Below are positions 16,947-30,199 of a stretch of 64,000 nucleotides of DNA, in pieces; the first letter of the stretch is position 1; each line of letters starts with the position of its first letter. Origin of the DNA: Halorubrum lipolyticum DSM 21995 (GTDB taxonomy: Archaea > Halobacteriota > Halobacteria > Halobacteriales > Haloferacaceae); assembly GCF_000337375.1 (NCBI RefSeq), contig NZ_AOJG01000010.1, positions 1 through 64,000 on the forward strand, given 5' to 3'. The notes beneath the pieces are model-generated. The model was not told where the DNA came from and did no database searches. It saw only the letters and a program-made list of their open reading frames with translations. The translations under genes were made by a program, and so were the position numbers.

Positions 16947-17828
16947 ATGCGCTCGTTCCCACCACTGCCCGACGTCCGCGGCTCGCCGGCCCCCGACGAC
17001 CTCCTCGACGGCCACCTCTGGCTCCTCGAGCTGATCGACGGGACCGGCCTCCGCTTTTCCATGGACGAGTCCGGGCTCCTCCGCTTCGGCGGCCCGGAAA
17101 CGACGTACGCGGGCCCGGAGGCGGTCCCGATCGCGCTTCGTCCCGCCGTGGGGCGCGTCCGCGAGCGGTTCGACCGCGAGGCCCTCCGAGGGGCGGTCGA
17201 CGACCCCGAGGGCGTGGTCTTCTTCGGCGTCGCCACCCACCACCGGGGAACCGACTACGACTGGGACCGGCTCCCGCCGTTCCTCGGGACCGACGTGTGG
17301 ATCGGGCCGCGAGAGGAGACAGAGACCGGCGCTTTCCGGCCGCCAGACGCCGCTGCTGCCATTTTCGAGGGGATCGGCCTCGGGGCGGTCAACGCGTTCG
17401 AGCGAGAGGTCAACGGCCGCGACTTCGATCCGGAGACGTACGCGATCCCCGGCTCGGCGTGGCGCGACGGTCCCGCCGCCGGGGTCGTCGTGCGAAACAA
17501 GCGCGGGGGACGCGGGAAGGTTCTCGCGGCGGGAGCGGCGACGGGCGCGGGCGAGCGGCCCCGGGAGGGCGACTCCGACGTTCCGCCGCTCGACGACCCG
17601 GAGGCGATCGCCGCGGCGTACGCCACCGAGGAGCGAATCGAGCGGGTCGTCGACGACCTCGACCGGCGGAAGGCGGGCGCGACCGTCGACGCGGTCGCGG
17701 ACGGGGTCGTCGAGGCGGTCGCGAGGGAGACGCCCGTCCGGTTCGGCGCGGGCGGCGAGCGCGCGGATCCGGACCGGGTCCGCGCCGCGGTCGTCGAACG
17801 GGTTCGGGTCGTCGTCGACGGCCGGTAG
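16947..17828 (+). CDS. RNA-ligase-like nucleotidyltransferase-fold protein with degenerate active site
   Basis: This 293-aa protein has the layout of small archaeal/phage RNA ligases. A motif-I region LELIDGTGLRF (27-37) precedes GLLRFGG, followed by a motif-III region FFGVATHHRGTDYDWDRLPPF (93-112 and onward) and a motif-IV region AAGVVVRNKRG (177-187). In active ligases motif I is K-x-D-G, motif III ends in Glu and motif IV is E-G. Here the positions read L29-I-D-G, V95 and A178-G, so the nucleophilic Lys and both Glu appear replaced. Classification is from motif pattern and is fairly secure; loss of activity is inference. It could be a regulatory or RNA-binding paralogue. The tail (190-293) is Ala/Arg-rich and variable. 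Confidence 0.62.
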   Translation: MRSFPPLPDVRGSPAPDDLLDGHLWLLELIDGTGLRFSMDESGLLRFGGPETTYAGPEAVPIALRPAVGRVRERFDREALRGAVDDPEGVVFFGVATHHRGTDYDWDRLPPFLGTDVWIGPREETETGAFRPPDAAAAIFEGIGLGAVNAFEREVNGRDFDPETYAIPGSAWRDGPAAGVVVRNKRGGRGKVLAAGAATGAGERPREGDSDVPPLDDPEAIAAAYATEERIERVVDDLDRRKAGATVDAVADGVVEAVARETPVRFGAGGERADPDRVRAAVVERVRVVVDGR

Positions 17829-22417
<4,589 letters not shown>

Positions 22418-22433
22418 CCGCTTCGACGCTTCC

Positions 22434-25220
22434 TCACTCGTCCGCCCGCTCCACGCCGGTCACCTCGAACCGGGCGCCCCCCTCGCCGCCCTCCGCGATC
22501 CGGACCGACCAGCCGTGGGCCGCCGCCACCTGCTCGACGATCCGGAGGCCGAAGCCGGTTCCCTCTCGGGAGGTTGAGTAGCCGGCGTCGAACACCTCGT
22601 CGCGGTCCTCCGCCGCGATCCCCGGTCCGTCGTCTTCGACGAAGAACCCGACTTCGCGGCTCGTCTCGTCGCTCGCTCCGTCTCGTCCCCCGTCACCTCC
22701 GGTTCCGCTCCCTCCGTCGAGCGCGCCGACGGTGATCGCCACGTCGTCGCCGCCGTGCTCGACCGCGTTCCGCACCAGGTTCTCGACGAGCTGTCTGAGC
22801 CGGCTCTCGTCGGCCCGGAGCCACAGGTCCTCCTCGACCGTCAGCGTCGCGTCCGCGGTCTCGACCGTCTGCCAGCAGGACTCGACGACGGCGGAGAGCC
22901 GGACCGGCCGCGTCTCGCTCACCCGCTCGCCCTCGCGAGCGAGCGTCAGCAGGTCGGCGATCAGCGTGTCCATCCGCTCGTGGGCGCCCGCGACCGCGTC
23001 GAGGTGCTCGCTGTCGCACTCGTCGCTGGCCAGTTCGACGCGCCCCTGCGCCACGTTCAGCGGGTTCCGGAGGTCGTGCGAGACGACGCTGGCGAACTCC
23101 TCCAACCGGTCGTTCTGCCGCTCGAGCTCCGCGCTCCGCTCGTGGAGGCGGCTGGTCCGCGCCGCCGCGTTGAGCGCCGTCTCGGCCGCGGTGGCGAGGA
23201 TTCTCGCGAGGTGCTCGTCGGTCCCGTCGAACACGCCGGGCTCGGTCTCGCCGACGGAGATGGTCCCGTGCTCGCCGACGGGGAGGATCATCAGGCTCCG
23301 CAGCCCGGTTCCGGTGTCGGCCGCGCTCTCCGTCTCGATGTCGTCGTACACGCGAGGCTCGCCCCCCTCGAACGCCGCCCAGTTGAGGCTCCCGCCGTCG
23401 GGCGTGAACACTTCCCGCCGGGGGAGCACCCTTTCGACCGCGTCCGACACCGCGACGGGAACGAGCCCGCCGGCGTCCTCGTCGTACAGCCGAACGGTGA
23501 CCACGGAGAAGCCGAGCACCTCCTCGGCGGCGTCGACGACCCGCTCGGCGATCTCCGTCGGGGAGTCCGCCCGAATCAGGCTCCGGGTCGCGTCGTGGAG
23601 CCGCTCTAAGCTGGTCTCGCGGGCGACGCGGTCCAGCGCGGCCTCGAGGTGGTTCGCGAGGATCTCCGCGATGAGCACGTCGGTCTCGGTGAACGCGTGC
23701 GGCTTCGACGAGGAGATGACGAACAGCCCGTGGTCGCCGATCGGGTGGAGGACGATGCTCTCGGCGGGACTCTCCTCGTCGAGCCGGTCGAGCGCCGACA
23801 GCTCGCCGACGGCGAGCGGCTCGTCGCCGCGGTACGCCTCCCACGCGAGGGCCGCGCGCGTCCCGGGCGCGGCGCCCCGATCGTAGGAGGGCTGTTCGTC
23901 GAAGAACGACGGCACCGACGCGGCGAGCGCGACGGGTTCGAGCGCGTCGCCGGCCTCGTTCAGCAGGTGGATCCCGCTCAGCCCGCCGCCGATGATCTCG
24001 TCCGCGGCCTCGACGGCCAGCCGCGTCGTCTCCGCGACCGTCCGCGCGTAGTTGAGGTCCCGCGTCCACTCGCGGAGCCGCGCCAGCTTCTCCTCGCGCC
24101 GCTTCCGCTCGGAGATGTCGCGCGTGTTGATCACGAACCCGCTGACGCCGTGGTCGTCGAGCCGGTTGCTCCCCACCGACTCCACCCACAGGTACTCCCC
24201 GTCCGCGTCCGCGAGCCGGTACTCCACAGCCGGGTTCGGCTCGTCGCCTCCGACCGACCCCACGAACACCTCGACGACCCGCTCGCGGTCATCCGGGTGG
24301 ACGTACCCGAAGGCGTACTCGCCGACCAGGTCCGCCGGATCGTGGCCGAGGATCCGCTCGACCGAGGGGCTCGCGTACTGGAACGTCCCGTTCTCGTCGA
24401 GCGCGGTGACGATGTCGCTGGAGCGCTCGACGAACGCGCGGTGTCGCTCGCGCTCCGTCACGTCCCGGATGATGCCGACGAACCGCCGCTCGCCGTCCTC
24501 CTCGAACTCCCCGAAGGATATCGACAGGGGAATATCGCGGCCGTCGCGGTGTCTCCCGGGAAACTCGGCCGCCGACCAGTCGATCGAGCGCTCTCCGGTC
24601 GCGCAGTACCGCCCGATCGCCTCGCGGTGCGTCTCGCGCATCCGTTCCGGCATCAGCGTCTCCAGGGGCTCGCCGTCGAGCTCCGCGGGCGCGTAGCCGA
24701 ACAGCCGCTCGACCGCCGGGTTCGCGAACCGGATCCGGCTGTCGGCGTCGATGGTGACGATAGCGTCCATCGAGTGGTCGGTGATCGCCTGCAGGTGGGC
24801 CTGCGTCCGGTCGGCCTCGCGCTCGATCCGACGCTTCTCCGCGGCGTCGGCGACCCGGTTCGCCAGTATCTCGTACTGCTCCGTGCCGCCGCCCTTCTGG
24901 AGGTAGTCCGTCACGCCCGCCGAGATCGCCTCGCTGGCGACCGACTCCGACCCCTTCCCGGTGTACAAAATAAAGGGTAGGTCCGGGTCGCGCTCGCGGA
25001 CCGCCTCCAGGAACTCGATCCCGTTCGGTCCGGGCATGTCGTGGTCGGAGACGACACAGTCGATCGCCGTCTCGGACCCGTCGAGCCGTTCGAGCCCCTC
25101 GGTGGCGTTCGAGGCCGTGTCGACAGCGATCCGCGGGTCCTCGCGCTCGAGGAACGACGCCGTGACCTCCGCGAGGTCCGGGTCATCGTCGACGTGGAGC
25201 ACGCGGATGCGGTCGCCCAT
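22434..25220 (-). CDS. Hybrid multi-sensor histidine kinase (receiver-PAS-PAS-GAF-GAF-HisKA-HATPase)
   Basis: A 928-aa soluble kinase. The receiver domain (1-125) is canonical: acidic DDD at 11-13, phospho-acceptor D59 in VVSDHDMPG, and Lys K109 in TDYLQKG. Two PAS domains (about 140-262 and 263-385) precede two GAF-like domains (about 390-540 and 545-700). The dimerisation/phosphotransfer His is H715 in VVSHDLRNPLN. HATPase motifs are NLVRNAVEHG, EDDGPGI and GTGFGLRIVEQV. No membrane segments are seen, so it senses a cytoplasmic or diffusible signal. Its receiver resembles that of the first regulator in the window but is intact. No dedicated response regulator is adjacent. Confidence 0.92.
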   Translation of the reverse strand: MGDRIRVLHVDDDPDLAEVTASFLEREDPRIAVDTASNATEGLERLDGSETAIDCVVSDHDMPGPNGIEFLEAVRERDPDLPFILYTGKGSESVASEAISAGVTDYLQKGGGTEQYEILANRVADAAEKRRIEREADRTQAHLQAITDHSMDAIVTIDADSRIRFANPAVERLFGYAPAELDGEPLETLMPERMRETHREAIGRYCATGERSIDWSAAEFPGRHRDGRDIPLSISFGEFEEDGERRFVGIIRDVTERERHRAFVERSSDIVTALDENGTFQYASPSVERILGHDPADLVGEYAFGYVHPDDRERVVEVFVGSVGGDEPNPAVEYRLADADGEYLWVESVGSNRLDDHGVSGFVINTRDISERKRREEKLARLREWTRDLNYARTVAETTRLAVEAADEIIGGGLSGIHLLNEAGDALEPVALAASVPSFFDEQPSYDRGAAPGTRAALAWEAYRGDEPLAVGELSALDRLDEESPAESIVLHPIGDHGLFVISSSKPHAFTETDVLIAEILANHLEAALDRVARETSLERLHDATRSLIRADSPTEIAERVVDAAEEVLGFSVVTVRLYDEDAGGLVPVAVSDAVERVLPRREVFTPDGGSLNWAAFEGGEPRVYDDIETESAADTGTGLRSLMILPVGEHGTISVGETEPGVFDGTDEHLARILATAAETALNAAARTSRLHERSAELERQNDRLEEFASVVSHDLRNPLNVAQGRVELASDECDSEHLDAVAGAHERMDTLIADLLTLAREGERVSETRPVRLSAVVESCWQTVETADATLTVEEDLWLRADESRLRQLVENLVRNAVEHGGDDVAITVGALDGGSGTGGDGGRDGASDETSREVGFFVEDDGPGIAAEDRDEVFDAGYSTSREGTGFGLRIVEQVAAAHGWSVRIAEGGEGGARFEVTGVERADE

Positions 25221-25283
25221 GGACTCGAAATACTCGTGACGCCGGCATAACCGTTTGGACCGGCTGAGAGCAGCGTCCGACGG

Positions 25284-25685
25284 CTACTCCCCGCCAGCCG
25301 GCCGGAAGACGACGAGCGGCTCCCCGTCGGTCGCGCGCTCCTCGACGCCGACCGCGACCCCGTCGCCGACGTCGACGCCGTCGACGTCGGGGGACACGCC
25401 CCGCAGGACGCCCGTGAGCCGGACCGGCCCGAAGTCGGCGACGGCGTTCACGTACGGGGCGTCGTCGGCGAACCGCGGCCCGGCGACGTGGACGACGCTG
25501 TACGTCTCGACGGTCCCCGTCTCGGCGAGGGGCTCCTCGGTGAGCGTCGCGGAGCCGCACTCCGGACACACCCGCCGCGGGGGGAGCGACCCGTGCCCGT
25601 CGGGACACGCGAGCGCGTACCCCTCGCCGTCCGCGAGGGCGTCGAGCCACTCGTCGTACCCCGCGTTGCTCGCGGGCGCGCTCAT
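25284..25685 (-). CDS. DUF35-type OB-fold acyl-CoA-associated zinc-ribbon protein
   Basis: A 133-aa protein with an N-terminal helix (YDEWLDALADGEGYALACPDGHG), a rubredoxin-like zinc ribbon (CPDGHG...CPECG) and a C-terminal OB-fold (VETYSVVHVAG...). This is the DUF35 architecture. In archaea, DUF35 proteins bridge thiolase and HMG-CoA synthase and channel acetoacetyl-CoA; other copies partner SCP-type thiolases in lipid breakdown. Its start overlaps the stop of the thiolase gene (ATGA), so it is probably the obligate partner of that enzyme. No HMG-CoA synthase is next to it. Confidence 0.85.
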   Translation of the reverse strand: MSAPASNAGYDEWLDALADGEGYALACPDGHGSLPPRRVCPECGSATLTEEPLAETGTVETYSVVHVAGPRFADDAPYVNAVADFGPVRLTGVLRGVSPDVDGVDVGDGVAVGVEERATDGEPLVVFRPAGGE

Positions 25686-26848
25686 TTCGCCACCTCCAGC
25701 ACGTGGACGACCGCGCTGGCCACCGTCCCGCCGGCGTTGTGCGCGACGCCCACCTCGGCGTCGCCGACGTGGCCGCTGTTGGGGTGATCGCCGCGCAGCA
25801 GCCGGGTCAGCTCCGCGATCTGCGAGCCGCCGGTCGCGCCGACCGGGTGGCCCTTCGCCTTCAGCCCGCCCGAGAGGTTCACGGGGAGGTCCCCGTCGGC
25901 GGTCGTGACCCCGTCGCGGGCGGCCCCGATCCCCTCGCCGGGGTCGAAGAAGCCGAGCGACTCCAGGGCGAGCACCTCCGCGATGGTGAAGCAGTCGTGG
26001 ACCTCCGCCACGTCGACGTCGTCGGGACCGATCCCGGCGTCCGCGTAGGCGGCGTCGGCCGCGTCGTCGGCGGCGGGGGTGCGCGCGAGGTGCTCGCGGT
26101 CCGCGAGCGCCATCCGGTCGGTCCCCTGTCCGGTCCCCGTCACCGCGACCGGGGCGTCCACGTCGTGGTCGGCCGCGTACTCCTCGGAGACGATCACGAG
26201 GGCGCTCGCGCCGTCGGTGATCGGGCAGGCGTCGTAGAGGTGGAGGGGCTCGGCGACGGGCGGGGCGTCGAGCGCCTCCTCGACGGACACCTCCCGGCGG
26301 TACTGCGCGTACTCGTTGGGAAGCGCGTTCTCGTGGTTCTTCGCGGCGACGTGGGCCAGATCGCGGCGACTCCCGCCGTAGGCGTCGAAGTAGGCGCTCG
26401 CCATCAGCGCGTACGCGCCGGGGAACGTCACTCCGGCCCGCACTTCGAACAAGTCGTCGGCGGCGATGGCGAGCCCCTCCGTCACCTCGTCGGTCGGGAG
26501 GTTGGTCATCCGCTCCATCCCGCCGGCCACCACCACGTCGGCGTCGCCCGCGCGGACGGTTCGGACCGCCTCGCGGACCGCGACGCCGGCGGAGGCGCAC
26601 GCCTCCTCGTAGCGGGTCGCCGGGCAGTTCAGGCCGGCCGCCTCGGCCATCAGCGGCGCCTGGTGGCCTTGGTGCTCGGCGAGCGCACCCATGAAGTTGC
26701 CGTAGTTCAGCTCCTCGACGTCCTCGCGGGGGACGCCGGCGTCCTCGAACGCGCGCAGCGCGGCCGTCGCGAAGAGGTCCCGGCCCGTCCGGTCCGGGTG
26801 GCTCCCGAAGCGCGTGAGCCCGACCCCGGCGACGCGTGCGTCGGTCAT
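25682..26848 (-). CDS. Thiolase-family (SCP2/acetyl-CoA acetyltransferase-like) enzyme
   Basis: A 388-aa thiolase-fold protein. The nucleophilic Cys is C84 in EEACASAGVAV. The HDCFTIAE and GGLKAKGHPVGATGG motifs supply the catalytic histidines. The fourth motif reads AHNAGG rather than the bacterial CxG, as in archaeal and SCP-x-type thiolases that work with DUF35 partners. It would form or cleave a beta-ketoacyl-CoA. ATG 26848 is selected because a TATA-like AATAAACC (about 26870-26878) is 25-30 bases upstream; an in-frame ATG at 26908 adds an unsupported 20 aa. Confidence 0.86.
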   Translation of the reverse strand: MTDARVAGVGLTRFGSHPDRTGRDLFATAALRAFEDAGVPREDVEELNYGNFMGALAEHQGHQAPLMAEAAGLNCPATRYEEACASAGVAVREAVRTVRAGDADVVVAGGMERMTNLPTDEVTEGLAIAADDLFEVRAGVTFPGAYALMASAYFDAYGGSRRDLAHVAAKNHENALPNEYAQYRREVSVEEALDAPPVAEPLHLYDACPITDGASALVIVSEEYAADHDVDAPVAVTGTGQGTDRMALADREHLARTPAADDAADAAYADAGIGPDDVDVAEVHDCFTIAEVLALESLGFFDPGEGIGAARDGVTTADGDLPVNLSGGLKAKGHPVGATGGSQIAELTRLLRGDHPNSGHVGDAEVGVAHNAGGTVASAVVHVLEVAK

Positions 26849-26924
26849 ACACGAACGATTGTCGGGATCCGGTTTATTGCTGCCGGAAGCCGGGAAGGCC
26901 TCCGCCACCGAGGCGGAGTCGTGA

Positions 26925-27677
26925 CTACCCGATGTACCGCAGGTCGTCGTCCGGCACCGCCGGTCCGTCCTGCATCTCGCGGATCTTGCCGACGACCTCT
27001 TCCATCTCCTCGGCGCGGTCCTCGAGGCTCTCGTAGTCGATCGAGAAGTCGAGCAGCGCCGCGAGCACTTCGAGCACCGCGCGCGCGCTCTTCGGGTCGA
27101 CGAGGTAGCCGCTCGTCTCGCCCATCAGGCAGGCGGCGTCGAAGCCGCGGCGGCCGCCGAGCCCGAGCACGAGCCCGGAGACGCCGACGATGCCGCCGGC
27201 GGGCTCGTCCGGTCGGAACTCGACGCCGGCGTCCTCCAGCGCCTCGACGAGGTCGCCGTCGGAGACCGCGCCGAGCACGGTGTACTCCTCGACGAGCTCG
27301 CCGGTCGGCACACCGCCGAGCGCGTACGCCCGGGTCGCGCCGAACTCCGCGGCGATGTCGAGGAACGTCGTGGTGAGCGTGTAGTGGCCCTTGTTCGAGC
27401 CGGCCTGGTGGTCGCCGGTCAACACGAGCAGGTCGGCGCCGTCGGTCTCGACCGCGTGGAACTCCGCGCAGGTCAGCTCCGCGACGCCGTCGCCGTCGAC
27501 GCTCACCTGCGGCGGGAACTCCGTGGTGTACACGCGACGGACCAACTCGCCGTCGAACTCCTCTAACAGGTGCTCGGCCGCGAGCTTCCCCACGTGGCCG
27601 ACGCCCGGCAGCCCCTCGATGAGCACCGGGTCGTCGAGCTCCGGCGTCGCGACCTCGTCGATCTCGATGTCGTCCAT
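26925..27677 (-). CDS. PAC2-family proteasome assembly chaperone-like protein
   Basis: A 250-aa protein of the PAC2/DUF75 family. It has the opening VLIEGLPGVGHVGKLAAEHLL, the core LLVLTGDHQAG...GHYTLTTTFLDIA, the middle AYALGGVPTGE and an acidic helical tail. Archaeal homologues (PbaA/PbaB type) bind the proteasome, but whether they assist assembly in haloarchaea is not settled. It is the last gene in the L44e-S27e-aIF2-alpha-Nop10 run, a placement conserved in many archaea, which suggests a tie to translation quality control. Confidence 0.88.
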   Translation of the reverse strand: MDDIEIDEVATPELDDPVLIEGLPGVGHVGKLAAEHLLEEFDGELVRRVYTTEFPPQVSVDGDGVAELTCAEFHAVETDGADLLVLTGDHQAGSNKGHYTLTTTFLDIAAEFGATRAYALGGVPTGELVEEYTVLGAVSDGDLVEALEDAGVEFRPDEPAGGIVGVSGLVLGLGGRRGFDAACLMGETSGYLVDPKSARAVLEVLAALLDFSIDYESLEDRAEEMEEVVGKIREMQDGPAVPDDDLRYIG

Positions 27678-27806
27678 ACCGGAGTCGTCGGGGCGGCGGT
27701 CACAAGAGGGTGGCTATTCCGGCGGCGCTGGCGGGGCTCGGCGTCGAGAGAGTTGCGGCAGCGGTGCGATCTGGGCCCGGCGTCGGCGGCGAGAGCGGGA
27801 ACCGCG

Positions 27807-27989
27807 CTACTCCGACCGTCGCCGCCGCGCCCGGCGCCGGTACTCCCCGTAGGGGTCCTCGGGGCTGAACGGCGCCGGCGCGCTGTTCTCGGTCGGGCCG
27901 TCGCACTCCGGGCAGCGATCACCGAGCGCGTACACCGGTCGGTCGTGGGCGGTCTCCCAGTTCGCGCAGACGCGGATATCGGATTTCAC
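27807..27989 (-). CDS. nop10: H/ACA RNP component Nop10
   Basis: A 60-aa protein beginning with GTG. The core includes a zinc-binding half with RVCANW and RCPECDGP, then the conserved PAPFSPEDPYGEYRR segment that wraps the Cbf5 catalytic domain, and a basic tail. Nop10 is needed with Cbf5, Gar1 and L7Ae for H/ACA-guided pseudouridylation of rRNA. Size and motif order are exactly those of archaeal Nop10. Confidence 0.95.
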   Translation of the reverse strand: MKSDIRVCANWETAHDRPVYALGDRCPECDGPTENSAPAPFSPEDPYGEYRRRARRRRSE

Positions 27990-27996
27990 AGATACA

Positions 27997-28001
27997 AAAA
28001 G
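27997..28001 (-). terminator. T-rich terminator after the aIF2-alpha gene
   Basis: On the minus strand a TTTTT run lies about 20 bases past the aIF2-alpha stop and just before the Nop10 start. Archaeal polymerases end at such T tracts, so part of the transcripts may stop here; it may equally serve as an A/T-rich promoter element for nop10. Confidence 0.4.
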
Positions 28002-28019
28002 CGGCGCGGGTCGGATCGA

Positions 28020-28820
28020 CTACTCGTCGTCCTCGCGGCGCTCGCGGTGGAACCCGCCGACGCCGCCGGCGGCCTCGATGGCCTCGCGGGCGCGGGCCGC
28101 GGCGGCCTCCAGCTGGTCCTCGGCCGTCTTGTAGTCGGGCGCGCGGACCTTGATCCGGTACTCGGGCGAGCCGACGTAGCCGACCTCGAGGTCGACGCCG
28201 TCCGGGACCTCGCCGTTGCCCTCCGCCGCGGTGAGGGCCTCGCGCACGTCGTCGACGCCGTCGGGGGCCGCTGATTCGAGGTCGACGTAGCCGGTCACGT
28301 CGACGTAGGGCACGGAGACGTTGTCGCGGGCGGCCTCGACGACGGCGTCGAGCGCGTCGTCGTCGAGGTCGACGTCTTCGAGCGCCTCCTCGCCGCTGAT
28401 CGCGGCCGCCTCGAAGGCGTCGTACAGGGAGTCGTACTCGACGAGCAGCGCGTTGGCGACCGTGGTGTAGCGGTCGTCGTCCACGTCCTCGCCGAGCGCG
28501 ATGAGCATCCAGTTGTCGGCCTTCTGTGAGTTCTTCCAGTCCTGAATCTTGTCCTTTCGCTGGTGTTCGTTGACGTCTTTGATCGAGAGGTCGATCTGGT
28601 TCGACGACTCGTCGACGTCGAGCACCTTCGCGACGACCGTCTGTCCCTCGCGGACGTGGTCGCGGACGTTCTTGATCCAGCCGGAGGCGACCTCGCTGAT
28701 GTGACAGAGGCCGCGCTTCTCCTCGTACTCGTCGAGGTCGACGAAGACGCCGAAGTCGGCGATCTCGTCGACGTCGCCGACCACCAGCTCGCCGGGTTCG
28801 GGCCAGCCGCTGTACTTCAT
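28020..28820 (-). CDS. Translation initiation factor aIF2 subunit alpha
   Basis: A 266-aa protein. The N-terminal S1/OB domain (about 5-85) shows [18 protein letters not shown] and [15 protein letters not shown] helical domain follows ([24 protein letters not shown]) and then an alpha-beta C-terminal domain ([32 protein letters not shown]). With beta and gamma subunits it forms the ternary complex that carries initiator Met-tRNA to the small ribosomal subunit. It follows the S27e gene with an 18-base gap and should share its transcript. Confidence 0.97.
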   Translation of the reverse strand: MKYSGWPEPGELVVGDVDEIADFGVFVDLDEYEEKRGLCHISEVASGWIKNVRDHVREGQTVVAKVLDVDESSNQIDLSIKDVNEHQRKDKIQDWKNSQKADNWMLIALGEDVDDDRYTTVANALLVEYDSLYDAFEAAAISGEEALEDVDLDDDALDAVVEAARDNVSVPYVDVTGYVDLESAAPDGVDDVREALTAAEGNGEVPDGVDLEVGYVGSPEYRIKVRAPDYKTAEDQLEAAAARAREAIEAAGGVGGFHRERREDDE

Positions 28821-28838
28821 GACGGAGCGGTGAGGCGG

Positions 28839-29012
28839 TTACCGCGCCTCAACGGTTTCGACGATCTCGCCGTGGAGCTCGGCCTCCCCGCCGGTCGGGG
28901 TCGCGAGCGTCGTGCCGCAGACCGCACACGACACCACGGAGGAGGCTTTGCCGAAGACGACCTGTTCGTTCTCGCAGTCGCCGCAGGCGACGCGGTGGAA
29001 GCTTCCCGCCAT
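28839..29012 (-). CDS. rps27e: 30S ribosomal protein S27e
   Basis: A 57-aa zinc-ribbon ribosomal protein (MAGSFHRVACGDCENEQVVF...). The four-cysteine pattern CGDC...CAVC coordinates zinc, as in archaeal S27e. The gene starts two bases downstream of the L44e stop and is followed 18 bases later by aIF2-alpha, the usual archaeal order. Confidence 0.95.
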   Translation of the reverse strand: MAGSFHRVACGDCENEQVVFGKASSVVSCAVCGTTLATPTGGEAELHGEIVETVEAR

Positions 29013-29014
29013 GC

Positions 29015-29296
29015 TTACTCCTGGAACGTGAGCCGGCCGGCGCGCCAGCCTTCACGCATGTGGGCCTTGCCGCAGTCGCCGCAGCGGTACTTCAGGTGGG
29101 TCTTCTTGGTCGGCTTGTCGCCACCGGGCACCTTCGAGTACCCGCCGGCGTTGCCGATCGTCGCGAGCGCGCGGCGTCGCTGGCGCGCGTCGCGTTTCAT
29201 TCCGGTCGCCCGACCCGATCGAACCTTCTCCACTTCGTGCTCCTGGTGGGAGTCACAGTTGGGACAGTACGTGTTGAAACGACGTGGCATTTCCAT
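29015..29296 (-). CDS. rpl44e: 50S ribosomal protein L44e
   Basis: A 93-aa protein starting M(EM)[19 protein letters not shown], with a second zinc half-site [14 protein letters not shown] and basic middle. It is a zinc-ribbon protein of the large ribosomal subunit near the E-site, present in archaea and eukaryotes. It heads the operon with S27e, aIF2-alpha, Nop10 and PAC2. The two Met near the start make the exact start ambiguous by two residues. Confidence 0.96.
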   Translation of the reverse strand: MEMPRRFNTYCPNCDSHQEHEVEKVRSGRATGMKRDARQRRRALATIGNAGGYSKVPGGDKPTKKTHLKYRCGDCGKAHMREGWRAGRLTFQE

Positions 29297-29398
29297 GGAT
29301 ATCGACCTTGAGTCGCGGTTCGTCGCCGACGCTTAAAACGGGTTTGGTATGGCCCGCGTGCGGCGGTGCGATCTCCGTGAGCCCCCGCTCACCGCCCT

Positions 29399-30100
29399 TC
29401 ACGACTCCTCCCACTCGGCGACGGCTCTGACCGGCGACCCGTCTCCCCCCCGAAGCCGGAGCGGGAAGGCGTACAGCCGGAACCGCTCGGGGAGCCCGTC
29501 GAGCCCGCACAGGTTCTCGACGATCGCCAGCGAATCCGTTAAAAGTGCGTCGTGGGCGGGAGTGCCGTCGGGCTCGTCCTCGCGGGCGTATCCGGCTTCC
29601 TCCGGCGACGCGGGCGGCGTCGGGTCCGGCCCGAACGCGTCGAGTCCGACCCCGACGCCCAGCCCGCGGCACCGCTCCGCGGCCGCCGCGGTCAGGTACG
29701 GGTGGTCGCGGTATCGGTCGGTCCCCCAGCGCGACGCCCACCCGGTCCGGAGGACGAGGAGGTCGGCGTCGAAGTCCGCGGCGTCAGCGTCGGCGTCGTC
29801 GAGGGCGTTCGGCTCGGGGAGCGCCTCGGCACCGATCGCTTCCCGCGGCGCCAGCGGCCGGCAGTCGACGAGGCGGGCGTCGAACGCGAACGCGCCGACG
29901 CCGCGCTCGTCGATCGTCTCGCCCTCGGAGAGCGTGTGGCGCGGCGCGTCCACGTGGGTCCCGGCGTGGGTCCCGGTCCGCAGCTCGCTCGTCGCGTAGC
30001 CGTCGGCCTCGTGGGTCGCGTCGAGCGCGAGCGTCACGTCGGGGTCGCCCGGATACGTCGGCATCCCCGTCTCGATCGGCCGCGAGAGGTCGCGGAACAC
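29399..30100 (-). CDS. Cyclase-family (kynurenine formamidase-like) metal hydrolase
   Basis: About 233 aa. The signature GTHAGTHVDAPRH contains the H-x-G-T-H-x-D-x-P-x-H metal site of the cyclase/arylformamidase family, which hydrolyses N-formylkynurenine or cyclises polyketides in various organisms. A second His region (DLLVLRTGWASRWG) supports the fold. GTG 30100 is chosen because a strong TTTAAAT box lies 25 bases before it; ATG 30124 would sit inside that box. Substrate unknown; no kynurenine pathway genes are adjacent. Confidence 0.82.
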   Translation of the reverse strand: MFRDLSRPIETGMPTYPGDPDVTLALDATHEADGYATSELRTGTHAGTHVDAPRHTLSEGETIDERGVGAFAFDARLVDCRPLAPREAIGAEALPEPNALDDADADAADFDADLLVLRTGWASRWGTDRYRDHPYLTAAAAERCRGLGVGVGLDAFGPDPTPPASPEEAGYAREDEPDGTPAHDALLTDSLAIVENLCGLDGLPERFRLYAFPLRLRGGDGSPVRAVAEWEES

Positions 30101-30199
30101 GGAGCGAGGTGGCTCCGAACGCATTTAAACCGTCCGTCGCGTCTCGGGCGGCCTTCCGCGGCCCGAACGTATTTCCTCCGCCCGCCGCTCGGTGGGCCC

